Below, one piece after another: positions 35,650 to 47,153 of a stretch of DNA of 64,000 nt. The notes beneath the pieces were generated by a model. It did not search any database. It was given only the letters and a program-made list of their open reading frames with translations, and was not told the DNA's origin. This stretch comes from Podospora pseudocomata. Lineage: Eukaryota; Ascomycota; Sordariomycetes; Sordariales; Podosporaceae. The position numbers and the translations under genes are program-made. Every line of letters begins with the position of its first letter. Position 1 is the first letter of the stretch. The stretch spans positions 2,108,001 through 2,172,000 of the forward strand of contig NC_085890.1 of NCBI RefSeq assembly GCF_035222375.1, read 5' to 3'.

Positions 35650-38600
35650 CCCGAGCAATGCATCTACGACCACGCAAGGTGGCTTTCTACCCGAATTTTT
35701 TGACGACGAGGTGCAATCGGCAGATGGGGGCGCATCGTCGAATTCCTTTTTTCAGCACTAGTTCTTCCTTACACTTAATGCACGCATATGGGACAACGGT
35801 AGGACATGATTTGGAGGCATCTCATCTTTCATTTGGTGGACTGGAGGAGTAATTGGATACCCATGGATTTGATTGGTTTGGACTTACACGGGCGTTTTTT
35901 GCTTGCAACGGATAGACACATATAGACGTGACAGTGGTGCATCGACTATGATTACTCATCATGCATCATCGAATCTTGTATCACCATCTTGAGGCCTCGT
36001 CTGATGTTTGAACAAGTATGGCTGCAAGTCTTTGGCTGGTCAGCCCTCGCCAGGCTCGATCACAGGCTGGTTTGACCTTCCAATCAGGGACACCCTTCCC
36101 CCAATCCCAACTCCCGACCGAGTGGCCATCGGGAACAACATGAGGCGGCCCCGGCTCAGCTACCCGTGAGCCAAGGCCTTGCGCCTCGCAATATCTGGTC
36201 CCAACAGGACATAGCTTCAGCTCTCTGACAAAATCTGGGATGCCTAGCGTTGTTCAACCATCTGGAAAATAAAAGAAGACTCCTTGATTCATGCGGATCT
36301 TGCTCGGCAAGGCGTACCGAGATCCGTCCGAAGCACTCTGGTCCTCTTTTTGTTTGCTTGCTTCAGGGTGAATCCATCACGAACGGGCTGCTTCATGGCC
36401 AAACAATGTTTCAACCAGCTTGTGGGAACAGCTGTGGCTGTGCAACCGGCCCCTTGACCATCGTCCGATAAATGGGCTCCCAAGAGGTAGGATTTAAGGT
36501 TAGTAGTGCTTATACCCCATACTGGTTCCCACATACTCAGCCGACCAAACCAATAGACCGGGCTTGTTTTGTTTCTTTGACGGGCGGTGGACCAAAAAAA
36601 AACAAGCTTTTTTTTTGTTTCTTTGTAGGGGCTGGGGTTGGTTTCTCTGTGGAATTCTTTCCCCATTCCCAAGCGATAAGGACCTTGCATGACCGCTTAA
36701 GTCCACTTTTGAAGTTTGAGCCAATGCTGGTGTGTGTTTCTGAAAGGCCTCGTGGCTTTGATGGCAAAAAGGGGGGGAGGGGAAGGTGATTTGTGGTTGT
36801 ATTTTGCTTGTTGGTTCTGGCATCCCAAGCCTCTCTGTACTAATTTGCGCTGTGTAACCCGAGAAAAACTGGGTTTTCGTAAACGCTACTATCGTGATTG
36901 TAGACACGCGCGCGCATAGCCTTCTTGGACTTGTAGTACCCCCGCGACTGAAAAGATAGCGGTCCCTCCTTAATTCCGAATGTCACCGGCGTTCCCCCGC
37001 CCCTAAAATAGGCGTATACTTCGTACCCCACAGAGTTTGAGAACAACCTGAGGTACCAGCCCGGGTGACTCAGACACTTAATTCCAGGATCTCGAAATAC
37101 AACTTTACCTTCTTTGACCGGTAAGTCACTCCCGTCAAATAAGCGCAAGTGTCATTGTCATTGTTTTAATCAGATCCGATATGCAATCGGAGAGATATGG
37201 AGCGAATGCATCAGGGGTGGACTAGCCCCTCCCAGAGACCCTTACTGGATACATCCCCCAACCCCGTCCCCATTTCACGAAAAGCTGCTGCCTGGCCCGT
37301 CCGGGCGCACGCGCGGAGTCCACCAACATTATTCGGGATTTTCTTTTTGATTTCCACTTTGCCGTCGTGCAGCGCCCCACGTTTTATTCCACAGGCTTGG
37401 TGGACACCACCATCAAACTTTCGCGACTCAGTGATGCAGGATTGCTACCCAATTTCCTGAATCAGTCACGACAGTGATATCGGAAGTAGGCAGATTTAAT
37501 TTTGAGGGAGAGATAATACGCCTTTTCATGTGATCAATGATGTGATGGACGCCAGGCAGCATCCGGCCTTGGCAATCATGAGAGAACCCCTGGTGGAGAG
37601 GAACAATGCTGGGTAAGGTTACTCTTTTGATATGGCCTGTGCGCTTGCATCCTTTTGAAACAAACTCCCATGTGGCTTCGGAGTTTATTCTCGGTTGCCT
37701 CGTTAACGTTAGGTGCCTTCAACTTGAACAGTTCTTTTTGCTCCGCTGAATCGATATCACAGTTGGTTATGGACGCTTGGGCGGGATAGAGGGTTGGCGC
37801 TTTCCTCTTTTGGTTGTTGCTCGTGAGTGAGTTTTATTTCAGCTGAGGAAACGGACACGAGGAACCTCGCGCTTCAAAGGTAAGGTTAAAGGGGCCTTGG
37901 CATGGTATACTAACTTCCGGAGTTGAGACGGGAATGATTATGTGCCTGGTCAGTACAGTAACACAGGCCCCGCGCGGGCGGGATGTAGCCTTGACAGCAT
38001 ATGTCGTGATCTGGCAAAGGGGGGATGGGGGTGGTTACACGAGGAGGGGGGATGGGGGTGGTTACACGAGGACGGCGCGGAGGGACTCACGCTACGCCTG
38101 ATCCGGGGGGGTTACGTCTGACTCGGTGATACTGGGGGTACGTTTTATCAACTGGGGGGCTCGATTGTGATTCATATGTGCATAATAGTGGATGTGAAGG
38201 TGTGCCTGAAAGAAGGTGATGTCATGGGTTAGAAAACAAGCAGTGTAACCGATGTAGCTGTTGGATGGTTACGGGCCGAAGAGTTTACAAAAATGGAAAA
38301 TGCTAGCTGACGTATGAGGTCCTACGTTCGTATCTCAGGCCGAGGTTCCGGGAACATGATTAGTGATGGCGTCCTTCAACACCTTCAGCCATGTCAGAGT
38401 ACCCGAGTCTCGTCCAACAAACATTGTCGCTTTCGGTTTTGTGTATCGTATTGACTATGAAGGTAAAGCCAATCATATAGTGAAGTCGGTTTCACAGGAG
38501 TGTCTCGGCCCTAAGAGACTACAAATATAGGCGGAAGTCCCGATAACACTACATCAAGATATCTGCGGGCTCCGGGATTCGGACATCACCAAGCTGCTTC

Positions 38601-40151
38601 ATTATATCGTATGAGGCTTGACGCCAGACCCTGAGGCAAACCAACTGCATCCTATAGTCTGTTTCACCAGCCATTGAAGATTACTGATACAGATAATACC
38701 TCTACATCCATCCGCCGAACTTCGGGTCTCGCCGAACTAACAGTGAGCTTCCTAAGTTTGAGAAAGGCACAGCCAACAGGAGCTTGATCGTGTAGTCTAA
38801 TCCAATCGGCGTAACCCGGCCCTAAGCACTTACGTATATAGAGGCTGGCATCTCATAGGCCAATTAGTATGGAATGTTCTGTAACACGGGAAAGAACCAT
38901 TGTGCCGCCGCCCCAATCTTCTGTTGGAATAACTAAGATATTCCTCTGCCTCACACCGCACCAACAGACAGCCACAACCTCCTAAGCAGAATTCCAGGAA
39001 CATTCCTCCGCGTTGCACAAACTTGAAGCCACCGCCAAGTAAAAGTCTCCGTGTAGCACGGAATGTATTGGTTGCCCGTCTAGCTGGGTACCTTGGCTAC
39101 AAATATCGTTGCCTGGCAGGAGTTGGAATCTGCGACAGCAATCGATAGCAAGGAAATTAAGTTGAGGAGCCAACACGAACACACAAGCCCAGGTAATGCG
39201 ATAGCGAATTCTATCAAGTGCAACTTGCAGTCTGGGAGGAATTCGCTGCGAGAGCAACTCGAATGCACGATCCTGGGGTAGCGCTTCCCACATGCAATGA
39301 GCTCCAAAACGGCCAAAGCTTTCATCCTGGAGAGGGCTGGAGAAGGGGTGGAATGGCGCAGTGATCAAGCAGAGTGATGTCTTGAAACATCAGTTGCCAT
39401 GCACCAAACAGATCACAAGCTCTTGATACTGGTATTAACGAGATCTGGGGGTCAAGTCATTTTAGTGTTTTTATGGCTTAGTTTGATGGGTAATGTTGTT
39501 ATCAAGTGTCAATGTGAGTGAGCTGTTAAGTTGTTCATGGTCCGTTTAATTTATAGTTCTTTTTCGCTTTCTTTCTTTGAGAGTAGGTCTTTCATCAATT
39601 CTGACTAGGTTGATATATAGACAAGCCTGGCTAAGTGCTACGCTGTATAATCAGCCTAATAAAATCAGCTCCCCATTGTCGTTAAATTAGTTAGCCCTAA
39701 CCATGGGTACGGAGAAAACTTAGCAACTTGAAGAGATTTTAAGAGGTAGAGGAGAGAGCTGCTGAAGTATGTGTGTTGTTGAAGACTGTATTGTGAACAG
39801 AGAAATGCTGCTTCCGAGCTATAAAGATTACATCACATTGAAGCCAGGCACATAACAATCCCTCTGTTAACAACGCTAATTTGAACTCAATAGAGTTGCC
39901 AAAGGATTCTCCCAATACTATCGGCCAAAAAAAAATGAAGACAATGAAGCCAAAAACGCAGTCTGCTTTCACATCCACAGATGCTAGCACCAGGCTATCC
40001 ACACAGCTGTCCCCCAAAAATACAACCCCTTACTAGGTTCGCTCCAAACAACCAGCTGTTCTCATCTCCCCCGTCTATCAAAGGCAGTCCCATTGACTAC
40101 CATTCTGCCTCCCCTTGCCCACATCTCTGCTCCTCCAGCCGCCAAATTTAT
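35650..40151. other. Gene-poor region after the Clr5-domain gene
   Basis: 4.5 kb with no supported gene. It contains a 27-bp direct repeat at 38,019 and weak open scraps (minus strand 36,840-37,148, plus strand from 38,366) that lack a usable start or a continuous frame. Base composition is mixed, with AT-rich stretches near 39,440-39,760. Confidence 0.5.
38019..38072. repeat. Tandem direct repeat, two perfect 27-bp copies
   Basis: Positions 38,019-38,045 and 38,046-38,072 are identical; each begins with a G run and ends GGTTACACGAGGA. Confidence 0.93.
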
Positions 40152-40615
40152 CTACCCCAGGTGTCCAGCTCCATTCTTTGCAGCGTCCTTCTTTGTAGCC
40201 TCGTAAAGAGCCTTGTCAGCATCAACCAGTTCCCTCTTGGCTTGATTCCAGTTATCTCTTTTCCTTTCAACGTCGTACTCGGCGATTTCGACACGATATA
40301 GCTTCGCGTGCCATGCAGCCTTAGTTGCGTCCCGTCCGGCCATGGTAGAACTTGTCGTGTTCAATTTAAGATACTCTTCCTTGAGAACCTCTCTGCTCTC
40401 TGGGCCCATTCCAGTTCGTCTTCAGCTCTTCTGAGTGCGGACTTGTTCCATGTGGCTAGCCTTTCCAACCTTGTGACTTCCCTTTTGAGATCGGACAATG
40501 AGGGGGGGAGTGAGTGAGTGTGGGCTTGTGTGGTTTGATGCGAGAGTGTGGATTCTTGGAAGATTTCGAGTGTTGGTGGAGGTGAGTTGGGAGTGTGTGC
40601 CTGCATGTTCAACAT
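40152..40615 (-). pseudogene. Broken coiled-coil protein gene
   Basis: Two overlapping minus-strand frames each look like a charged helical coiled coil. The upstream one (40,361-40,615) has LSDLKREVTRLERLATWNK and DELEWAQRAER; the downstream one (40,152-40,409) has REVLKEEYLKLN, then YDVERKRDNWNQAKRELVDADKALY to a natural stop. They meet at about 40,385-40,400 and differ by one base, so a single gene with a one-base shift is the simplest reading. A spliced gene or two genes cannot be excluded. No family recognised. Confidence 0.4.
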
Positions 40616-41064
40616 GCTTCAAGAGGCCGAGGGATGATATCTATTTGCAAGGGAAGGAATGTGCGGTGTGTGACACGAGGGCATTTGGCTGGTTGAAATC
40701 AGCTGGGTGACTTGGAAGTTTTGTGAGCATGGAAAACAGGAAAGTATAACTGTGAAAGGGTCAGCCATCAGAGTTCCAGGTTACCTGCCCGGTCATACTC
40801 AGGTTGCAAACAACAATACGGTTTCAAAATTCGAATCTCTAGTACCGCCGTCCATTTTCTCTGACACTGTGCTATCTCGACAGGTCGCGGTGGCCTCCAT
40901 CTTCATACCAGACGGCCACCTTTAACTTGTGAGTCGCGACCCATATGTCACGGCTCATTGACATCTGTGGGCTTGCAAAGGCGAACGTTGGCAGTTACCC
41001 AACCTTCCACATGGAAAGAATTCCGGCTTTTCTCGGCGTCTCGGTGTCATGTCCCCCGCCGGCA

Positions 41065-42388
41065 CTATTCGGCCACTTCCTCAAGATGTCGTTTCGAGAG
41101 CAAGTACGGTCGCCTTTTGCGCAAGTTGATCCCGCCTGGGAATTCCACCCTTCCATCCTCCTTCACCATTGCCGGAAGCTCATCGCCACACCCATAACAT
41201 GAAAGCCCGCACCTGTTTTGAAAATATCCTTTCAGAACCAGTGGCTGCAAATTTCCGAGACGAATTTGGTCCATTGACCTCACACTCCCAGCAATACACC
41301 TCAATTTCATCCAATCCGTCAAAGCATTCCTGCATGACTTGGCGAAGATTGACAACCACAGGCTGGTGTGATTCTTCTTCGGAATCTTCCGTGTTCAACC
41401 ATGGCGAAAGGGAGTCGCCTCAGTCGTGACAGAATAAAGGACTTTCTCCAGGTGTCGAACTACATAACAAGTCTTCAGCCAGATCTGGTTTTATTAGCTT
41501 CCCATCTTGGTCAATGTGTTGCGGCTCGCACTTCCAGCAAAAGGCCAGATTATGAGTGTCCAAATCGCTCTTTAGCTCTTGTTCAATAAATCCCGTCACG
41601 TCCACGGGGTACACCGAGTGTATTGCCTCGTCAAATTGATACTCGGCTGGAGATTGCGCGGTTCTCAATCTCTTGCGCCTGGCTGCTTCCGCTCTCGAAT
41701 ATCTTTCCAGTTCTGTCGACAATCCCAAGTCCAAGTGCGGCGCTGATAAGGGAGAGCTGAAATCGAAATCGGCAGCCATTCCGGTACCAAAAGATATTGG
41801 CGGGGGAACAGGTGACCTTTCTTCCGGTGGAAGAATGGAATGAGACTCCTGTCGTGGCCTCTCCATTTTCATACTCTCGGCGAGTAACCCAAGTTCCCGG
41901 CTTTTCCTAGGGTGGTGGGAGAGATATCGATGCTGTATGATCCTCCGCACCTTTCTGCTGAATATTGCCCACCAAAGAATAGTGAAGGGAAAGCCAGCAA
42001 GTACCGCGCCGAAATCCTGGGAGTACCCTACGCTGACACCAATTTCTCGTCGATACATGCGCGAAATAATCCACGGCGTTGGTGGCGGATCGAGAGAAGC
42101 CGTCTTGACAGTCTGGCAACTGGTCTGCTTGAAATTGCTCTGCGAAAATTGGATGTTAGAGTGTTTGCTTGGGATGAAAGTAAGTATCCGTGGCAATAAA
42201 AGGCTCACTGTCTGGCAGAACTCCAAGAACTCTTTCTTCGCCGTCCACTCAGCCAACCTTAAAGCCTTTCGGCTATCCTCCATCGCACAAATCGCCGTCC
42301 ATAGTGCCACGCAGGTCACAGCAAAACCGGCCATTGCAGCCAGGATCCGACTGGCTCTACCAACCTTCTGTGGGTCTGGGAGGATCAT
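41065..42388 (-). pseudogene. Membrane protein with tandem zinc-ribbon-like repeats, interrupted
   Basis: Start at 42,388. A first exon (42,209-42,388) holds one membrane helix, RILAAMAGFAVTCVALWTAI, then the motif AEWTAKKEFLEFCQ. A phase-0 intron (42,140-42,208) leads to an exon with a second helix, GAVLAGFPFTILWWAIF, and a basic stretch. The frame reaches a TGA at 41,420 (299 aa) but coding character continues beyond it. CWKCE followed by FCHD-stop-GDSL is repeated downstream as CWECE followed, after a one-base frame change near 41,235, by SCYGCGDEL. These look like two zinc-ribbon units. An intron could instead remove the TGA (GTAG donor at about 41,470). The helix plus WTAKKEF arrangement recurs in uncharacterised ascomycete membrane proteins as I recall; the function is unknown. 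Confidence 0.55.
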
Positions 42389-42396
42389 TCGAGGGC

Positions 42397-44661
42397 ATGG
42401 AAGACTGGGACCTGGTTATTCCTAATTACCAGACGCCAGGGAGACACAACCGGGGGCTTTTATGTCAGCGAGGATGTCACCAACCGGTGGTGTGGGAAGC
42501 CGCTTCCTGGACAGTATGCTTTCTGCGACTGCGGACAAAGGCCACCCGAAGAACGCCGGTATCTTGGAAGCTGGCGTAATGCAATGATGTGCTACCACGA
42601 ACGACTCTGGGTTGGTGTACTCGAGACGGAAGCTCAGCGAAGTGATACTGTGGCAGAACATGAACCGGTTTTGGACAGCTTGGGCGATTTCTACTGATAC
42701 ATCTTTGATTTACACAATTTCTATATCGTTGACCTGACGGTGTTGTCGATGTAGAACGACTGCCTCCTGGTCCGTGGATCAGGCCTAGACAAATTGTGCA
42801 AGCTTCAGGATCCCGACACGATTTACATCTTGGAGACCTCGCCTGGGATCAAAGCACGTTCGCTACGCCAGCATGTAGTAAAGGTGAGAAAAAGGGGTTG
42901 GATGGAGGGGGAGGAGAGCAAACTCCTACTTCAACCTGAAATTTCACAAACCTGCTTTCCAACCCAGCAGGGACTCATTTCACCAGGTTAACTCGAACTG
43001 GCTTGGGATGAAGCTTCCCCGAGGCAGCTATCCTCATCATGCCCTAGATGAATTTATCTCCGAGTTTCAGGCAAGCGATTTTGACCTTGGCGGCACTAAA
43101 ATGCTCAGCGACACTCCCAGGGGGACGGTCTTTCTGGTTCCATGGATCTCAGCACCTCGATTTGATCGCTATGACGATTTCAATTTTGGCAATGACAAGG
43201 CAGTGGTCAAAATCATCGGTCAAAACTGGTGCTTCCCTTGAGAACAAGGAAAAGGCCGAACTGGGAACTGACTGCTTCCAGAGGCTGACCTATCTTTCGG
43301 AAATCGGCGTGACCGGAAATCGCGTGAGGAATACGCTACAGCTCATGGGATATGCAAGGTTCCCAGCGCAAGAGCTCTTCTTACATAACTTCCTCTTCCA
43401 GCACTTGGGTGATACTGATTACAATGTTGCGCGAAGAGCAACTGACCGGTTGAACACCAAGCTAGAATATCTCCACGGCCCGGTGTTTGAGCACGCTCAA
43501 GGCGGGCAACTTTTGGAGACTGTAAAGAAGCGTTTCGAGAACCGGGACAGTATCAAGGGCTTTGACTCTGGACATCCAGTCGAGGCATTGGCCGTGGAAA
43601 ACTGGCACACCATCATCCGGTTTATGTTTGAGATTGGCACAGCCTTACAAAACCTCTCGGGCGCTCATCGTGCCGTCACGTTGTCAAACGTCTTCCTTCG
43701 CCACAGGCTCTACCCTCCAGACGTCTCCGAAAAGGTGGTCAAAACCAAGCCCTTCCTAGACCGGTACCAGGCCGTGTTTGGGAACCCCTGTCTTCCAGAA
43801 GAGGTGTACGACACAACGTTCTGGAAATCCATGGATTACCCTCGCCCCGTTGGCGACCCTGACTGCGACAAGGGGGAAGGACGCCATGAAGTTCGGATAT
43901 TTCGCTTGCCAGCTCATAGAGGCAGCACTGCCAGGGCTGGAAGACATCAAGAAATACCCTGCAATCACGACGGGCCATGACGATCATTTTTCCTCCCGCG
44001 TTGCATATTCGTGGAGATCATCAAGTTCATCGACTTGAAACGAGAGGCCGAGGAAAGAAGCAATAATGCAATGGCTATCAAAACCATGAACGACATGCTC
44101 GTGGTCATCAAGAGAATCGTCATTGACGAGCGGCTGAAGCTGCGAATCGATCAACGAGTATCAGAGGACTCACTCGAGCGGCAGTATGGGTGGTGCCAGC
44201 CCACTCTGGATGCTATCCATGACCACGGTCGCAGATTGATCTTCCTCCAGATAGCTCTGTTCCCGGACAAACCTGACGGAGACTTGTCGCCCTGGGATGA
44301 CGATAACGATAACATGCCCGGTGATGATGATGCGCCGGCGGATGGTTACAGCGACAGCCCCAAGAGCAAAGGTCAAAGTTCGAATGCCAGCGACAAAGCA
44401 GACAGCAAGAAGAAGGACTCTAGCTCTGGAACCGATGGTTCTGGGAATTGCTCATCGTCAAGCTCCCGCCCAAATTCGATAAGTCCCGAAGAAGGTCTGG
44501 TCGTGGGGCTATCGTTGGACGACTATGGCTTCTGGAAGGACGCTTTTACCCCTGATCTCAACTATCACCTTGATAACGAAGATAAAAGCGAAGGAGATGT
44601 AAATAAAGTTGAGAAGGACAACAGTGAAGAGGTTCCGGCTGGCCATGATGCCGATCGATAG
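42397..44661 (+). pseudogene. Large unknown gene with several frame breaks
   Basis: Coding character runs from MEDWDLVIPNYQ (42,397) to a stop at 44,661. Two introns fit by phase: 42,668-42,754 (weak GTTTTG donor) and 42,884-42,986 (GTGAGA donor, CACCAG acceptor). Four single-base shifts are needed to read it through: near G5 at 42,452-42,456, A4 at 43,209-43,212, G5 at 43,872-43,876 and T5 at 43,987-43,991. The longest clean segment (43,240-43,870) has LTYLSEIGVTGNRVRNTLQL and ENWHTIIRFMFEIGTALQNL; the last segment is alpha-helical and ends in a Ser/Asp-rich acidic tail. There is no domain I recognise. It lies head-to-head with the zinc-ribbon membrane gene, with only 8 bp between the two start codons. 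Confidence 0.55.
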
Positions 44662-45391
44662 ATGTATGCCGAGCAGGTGGTCATTAATCTTTCGTGTACC
44701 ATGAACACCTGAGATCGAAAACAATAGATTTTAGTGAGTAATGTAGATTACTATACTCGTAATAAATATCGACCTGATGTCGGGTGGGCGTTGGTTGCTA
44801 CACACTTGAGCATTGATGGCTATTTTGCCCACTTGGGCATATGTAGAGAGAAGCGGTGAAGCGGACATGGAAATGGCCATGGTGGATATTCTGGGGAATG
44901 AAAGGAAGAAACTTTTTGTGAGAACAGTACCTTGAGTTCAGGATCAGACGATCAAGAGACCGCAGAGGTCCCATTTTGGTGGATGCATCAGAATGCTACA
45001 TACGCAAAAAGATTGTGATAAGATAGGAGAATGAAATTGATGTTGTATGATAGTGGCACTGTTGGTTTGCGGCTTACAACAGTCTCCAAGTGATGTCAGT
45101 TGCCCCTGAGTGCTCCCTTTAATCGACTCTAATCTGTCATTGGTGGAAGCTCCAAAACACCCCACCCGTAGGGCTGAGAGTCGCTAGTATAGGCAGCACC
45201 TTACGTCAGTGGGGCTAGGGTCCCCGCACCCCCGCCAAAGCTTCGCGTGGTTGCATGAACGTTGAACCTTCTTTATGCCTTCTACTTCACCAAGCTTCTT
45301 TAAACCTGATTACATCCACATCATCCGATACCATCCAAACACATTACGCCAAATCAGTCCAGTTTCTATTTCTCGCACCATCTCCTTCACA
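44662..45391. other. Spacer upstream of the PI31-like gene
   Basis: 730 bp with no supported gene; the last 130 bp are C/T-rich like a leader. Confidence 0.55.
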
Positions 45392-46531
45392 ATGACAACC
45401 GACCCCCTCAGCCCAGCCTCAGTGCTAGGCTCCATGGTCGAAGCCCTCCCCACCCACTCCAAAGACGACACCACCTCCGACCTCAGCTCCTCCCTCGACG
45501 CCATCACCCTATTCATCCACAGCTGCTTCACCAACCTCTCCTTCCGCCTCCTCGGCCTCAACGAAGACCAAAAGATCGAGTCCGAGTGCGCCAAGCTCGC
45601 CCCTCGCCTCCCCCCGCCATGGAACGCCTCCGCCAGCTCCCACAGCTTCGTCTACGCCCACCCCCAATCCTCCATGCAATTCGTCATCCGCATCGACCGC
45701 CTCGGCTCCAAGATTGAAGTCCGGGGGTTGGCCACCGGAGACGAACGCATTGCCCGCTTCGAAATCACACCCAAAGATTACATCTCCAACGCCTCCCTCC
45801 CAGTCCGCATAACCATGACACCCGAAGGCAACGAAGACCGCTCAGACCTCTACTCCAAACTCTCCAACGTCTTCATATCCGAAGCACGTATAACCGACCT
45901 CGTCTCTTTGCTCAAAATCTCCATCATCCAACGGTTGATACCATCCCTCCAAAAAGAGGGCTATCAAGAAGACCCAGCAGCATCAGCCACCCGTCTTGAT
46001 CCTAACCCCCGTAGACCACAAGACCCCCCTCACCTCCCCCCACCAGCCCAACCAAACCCTTACCCTGCCCCTGACCCGCTCGCCAACCCTCCCCCAAGGC
46101 CAATCCCAGCCGGTGACTTCCCGCCACCTGACTTTGAAGATGAATACGAAGTCAACCGACCCCCTCGAGGTCCCCTCAACATGCCTGGTGGGAATTTCGG
46201 AGGGCTGGGACATAACGATTTGTACCCTCCCGGCCTGGGACCGGATGATCCCATCAGAGGCAGCTTTGTCGGTCCGGGCGGGCTAAGGAGACCAAGTGGG
46301 CGCGGAGGGTTTGCAGGGGGTGGTATGCATCCCACGTTTGACGATCCGTTGTTTCAGGGACCGAGGGGAGAGGGAGATGGGAGCTTTAACGGGCAGGTTC
46401 CGCCTGGGGCGAGGTGGGATCCGCTTGGTCCGGGGGGCCAGCCTAGGTTTGGGGGTGGGAGACCGGGTGGTGGTAGGGGAGGTAGTGGGTTTGGAGGGGG
46501 ATTTGGGGGGTTTGGGGGTGATATTATTTGA
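45392..46531 (+). CDS. Proteasome inhibitor PI31-like regulator
   Basis: PI31 (PSMF1) binds 20S proteasomes, inhibits them in vitro and helps transport and assembly in vivo. One exon, 379 aa. The N-terminal globular domain (about 20-190) includes DAITLFIHSCFTNLSFRLLG, HSFVYAHPQSSMQFVIRID and ISEARITDLVSLLKISIIQ. The C-terminal half is disordered and Pro/Gly-rich, with DFEDEYEV and then the repeated family signature NDLYPPGLGPDDP, then HPTFDDPLF and RWDPLGPGGQPRFGGGRPG. It ends in a GGFGGFGGD run. The ATG at 45,392 follows a TCACA context; a longer in-frame start at 45,275 would add 39 poorly conserved residues. The coding strand turns from C-rich to G-rich near 46,180. Confidence 0.9.
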   Translation: MTTDPLSPASVLGSMVEALPTHSKDDTTSDLSSSLDAITLFIHSCFTNLSFRLLGLNEDQKIESECAKLAPRLPPPWNASASSHSFVYAHPQSSMQFVIRIDRLGSKIEVRGLATGDERIARFEITPKDYISNASLPVRITMTPEGNEDRSDLYSKLSNVFISEARITDLVSLLKISIIQRLIPSLQKEGYQEDPAASATRLDPNPRRPQDPPHLPPPAQPNPYPAPDPLANPPPRPIPAGDFPPPDFEDEYEVNRPPRGPLNMPGGNFGGLGHNDLYPPGLGPDDPIRGSFVGPGGLRRPSGRGGFAGGGMHPTFDDPLFQGPRGEGDGSFNGQVPPGARWDPLGPGGQPRFGGGRPGGGRGGSGFGGGFGGFGGDII

Positions 46532-47153
46532 TGGAGTATAAACTTTTTGAGAAGAGGTGCAGGGGGAGAGAATAATAAGGGCGTTTTGTAGCAGTGTTGT
46601 ACGCTTTATGATGTTATTACGAAGAAACTAAGCTGATGTTATTGTTTTGATGGGCGAACCCCAAGTCGGAAGCTAGTGACGAGACATTTCCTTTTATGGC
46701 CATGACGAATCACCAAAAAGAATTAGCTAGTTTGATGTCAAGCAAAACTTGCAAGTGGCCCATTCCAGACAACATTCATCCTCTTTCGCTAATAAGCTGT
46801 CTCTGGCCCTGCCGTGATTTAATGACATGTTTATATAAAATCAACGCTTTGTACACCCGACTACATAAACTTCTACCACCCCCCCCCCCCTCCCCCCGCA
46901 AAACCTATCGCTGTTACCTACGCATATACATCCCCATAATAAACCCATCCAACCCTCCCACTTTCACTCACGCGACCCCAACCAGTCTTCTCATTTTCTT
47001 ATCCTCTTCCCATATTATCATCCCTCTAAAAATATCCCCAAATCTCCCTTCCTGCACCTCTTGATAGTAGCCCATAAGCCTGAAATGCCCCACGGGCAAA
47101 TCAGCCTCCGAGTTCCAGGGCAGCACCTTCCCTTTGTACGTCCTGGCCAAGTC
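46532..47153. other. Convergent spacer between the PI31-like gene and kap114
   Basis: The 3' flanks of two converging genes; C-rich runs near 46,880-46,900. No gene supported. Confidence 0.55.

Noticed and set aside
36840-37148. Minus-strand 102-codon frame with beta-rich look
   Set aside because: Opens with TTG, has no early ATG and no recognised family; may be a fragment but is not callable.
42190-42579. Plus-strand 129-codon frame overlapping the membrane gene
   Set aside because: Its first half is antisense to the membrane-protein exon and starts with GTG; only the part after 42,397 was kept, as the start of the neighbouring gene.
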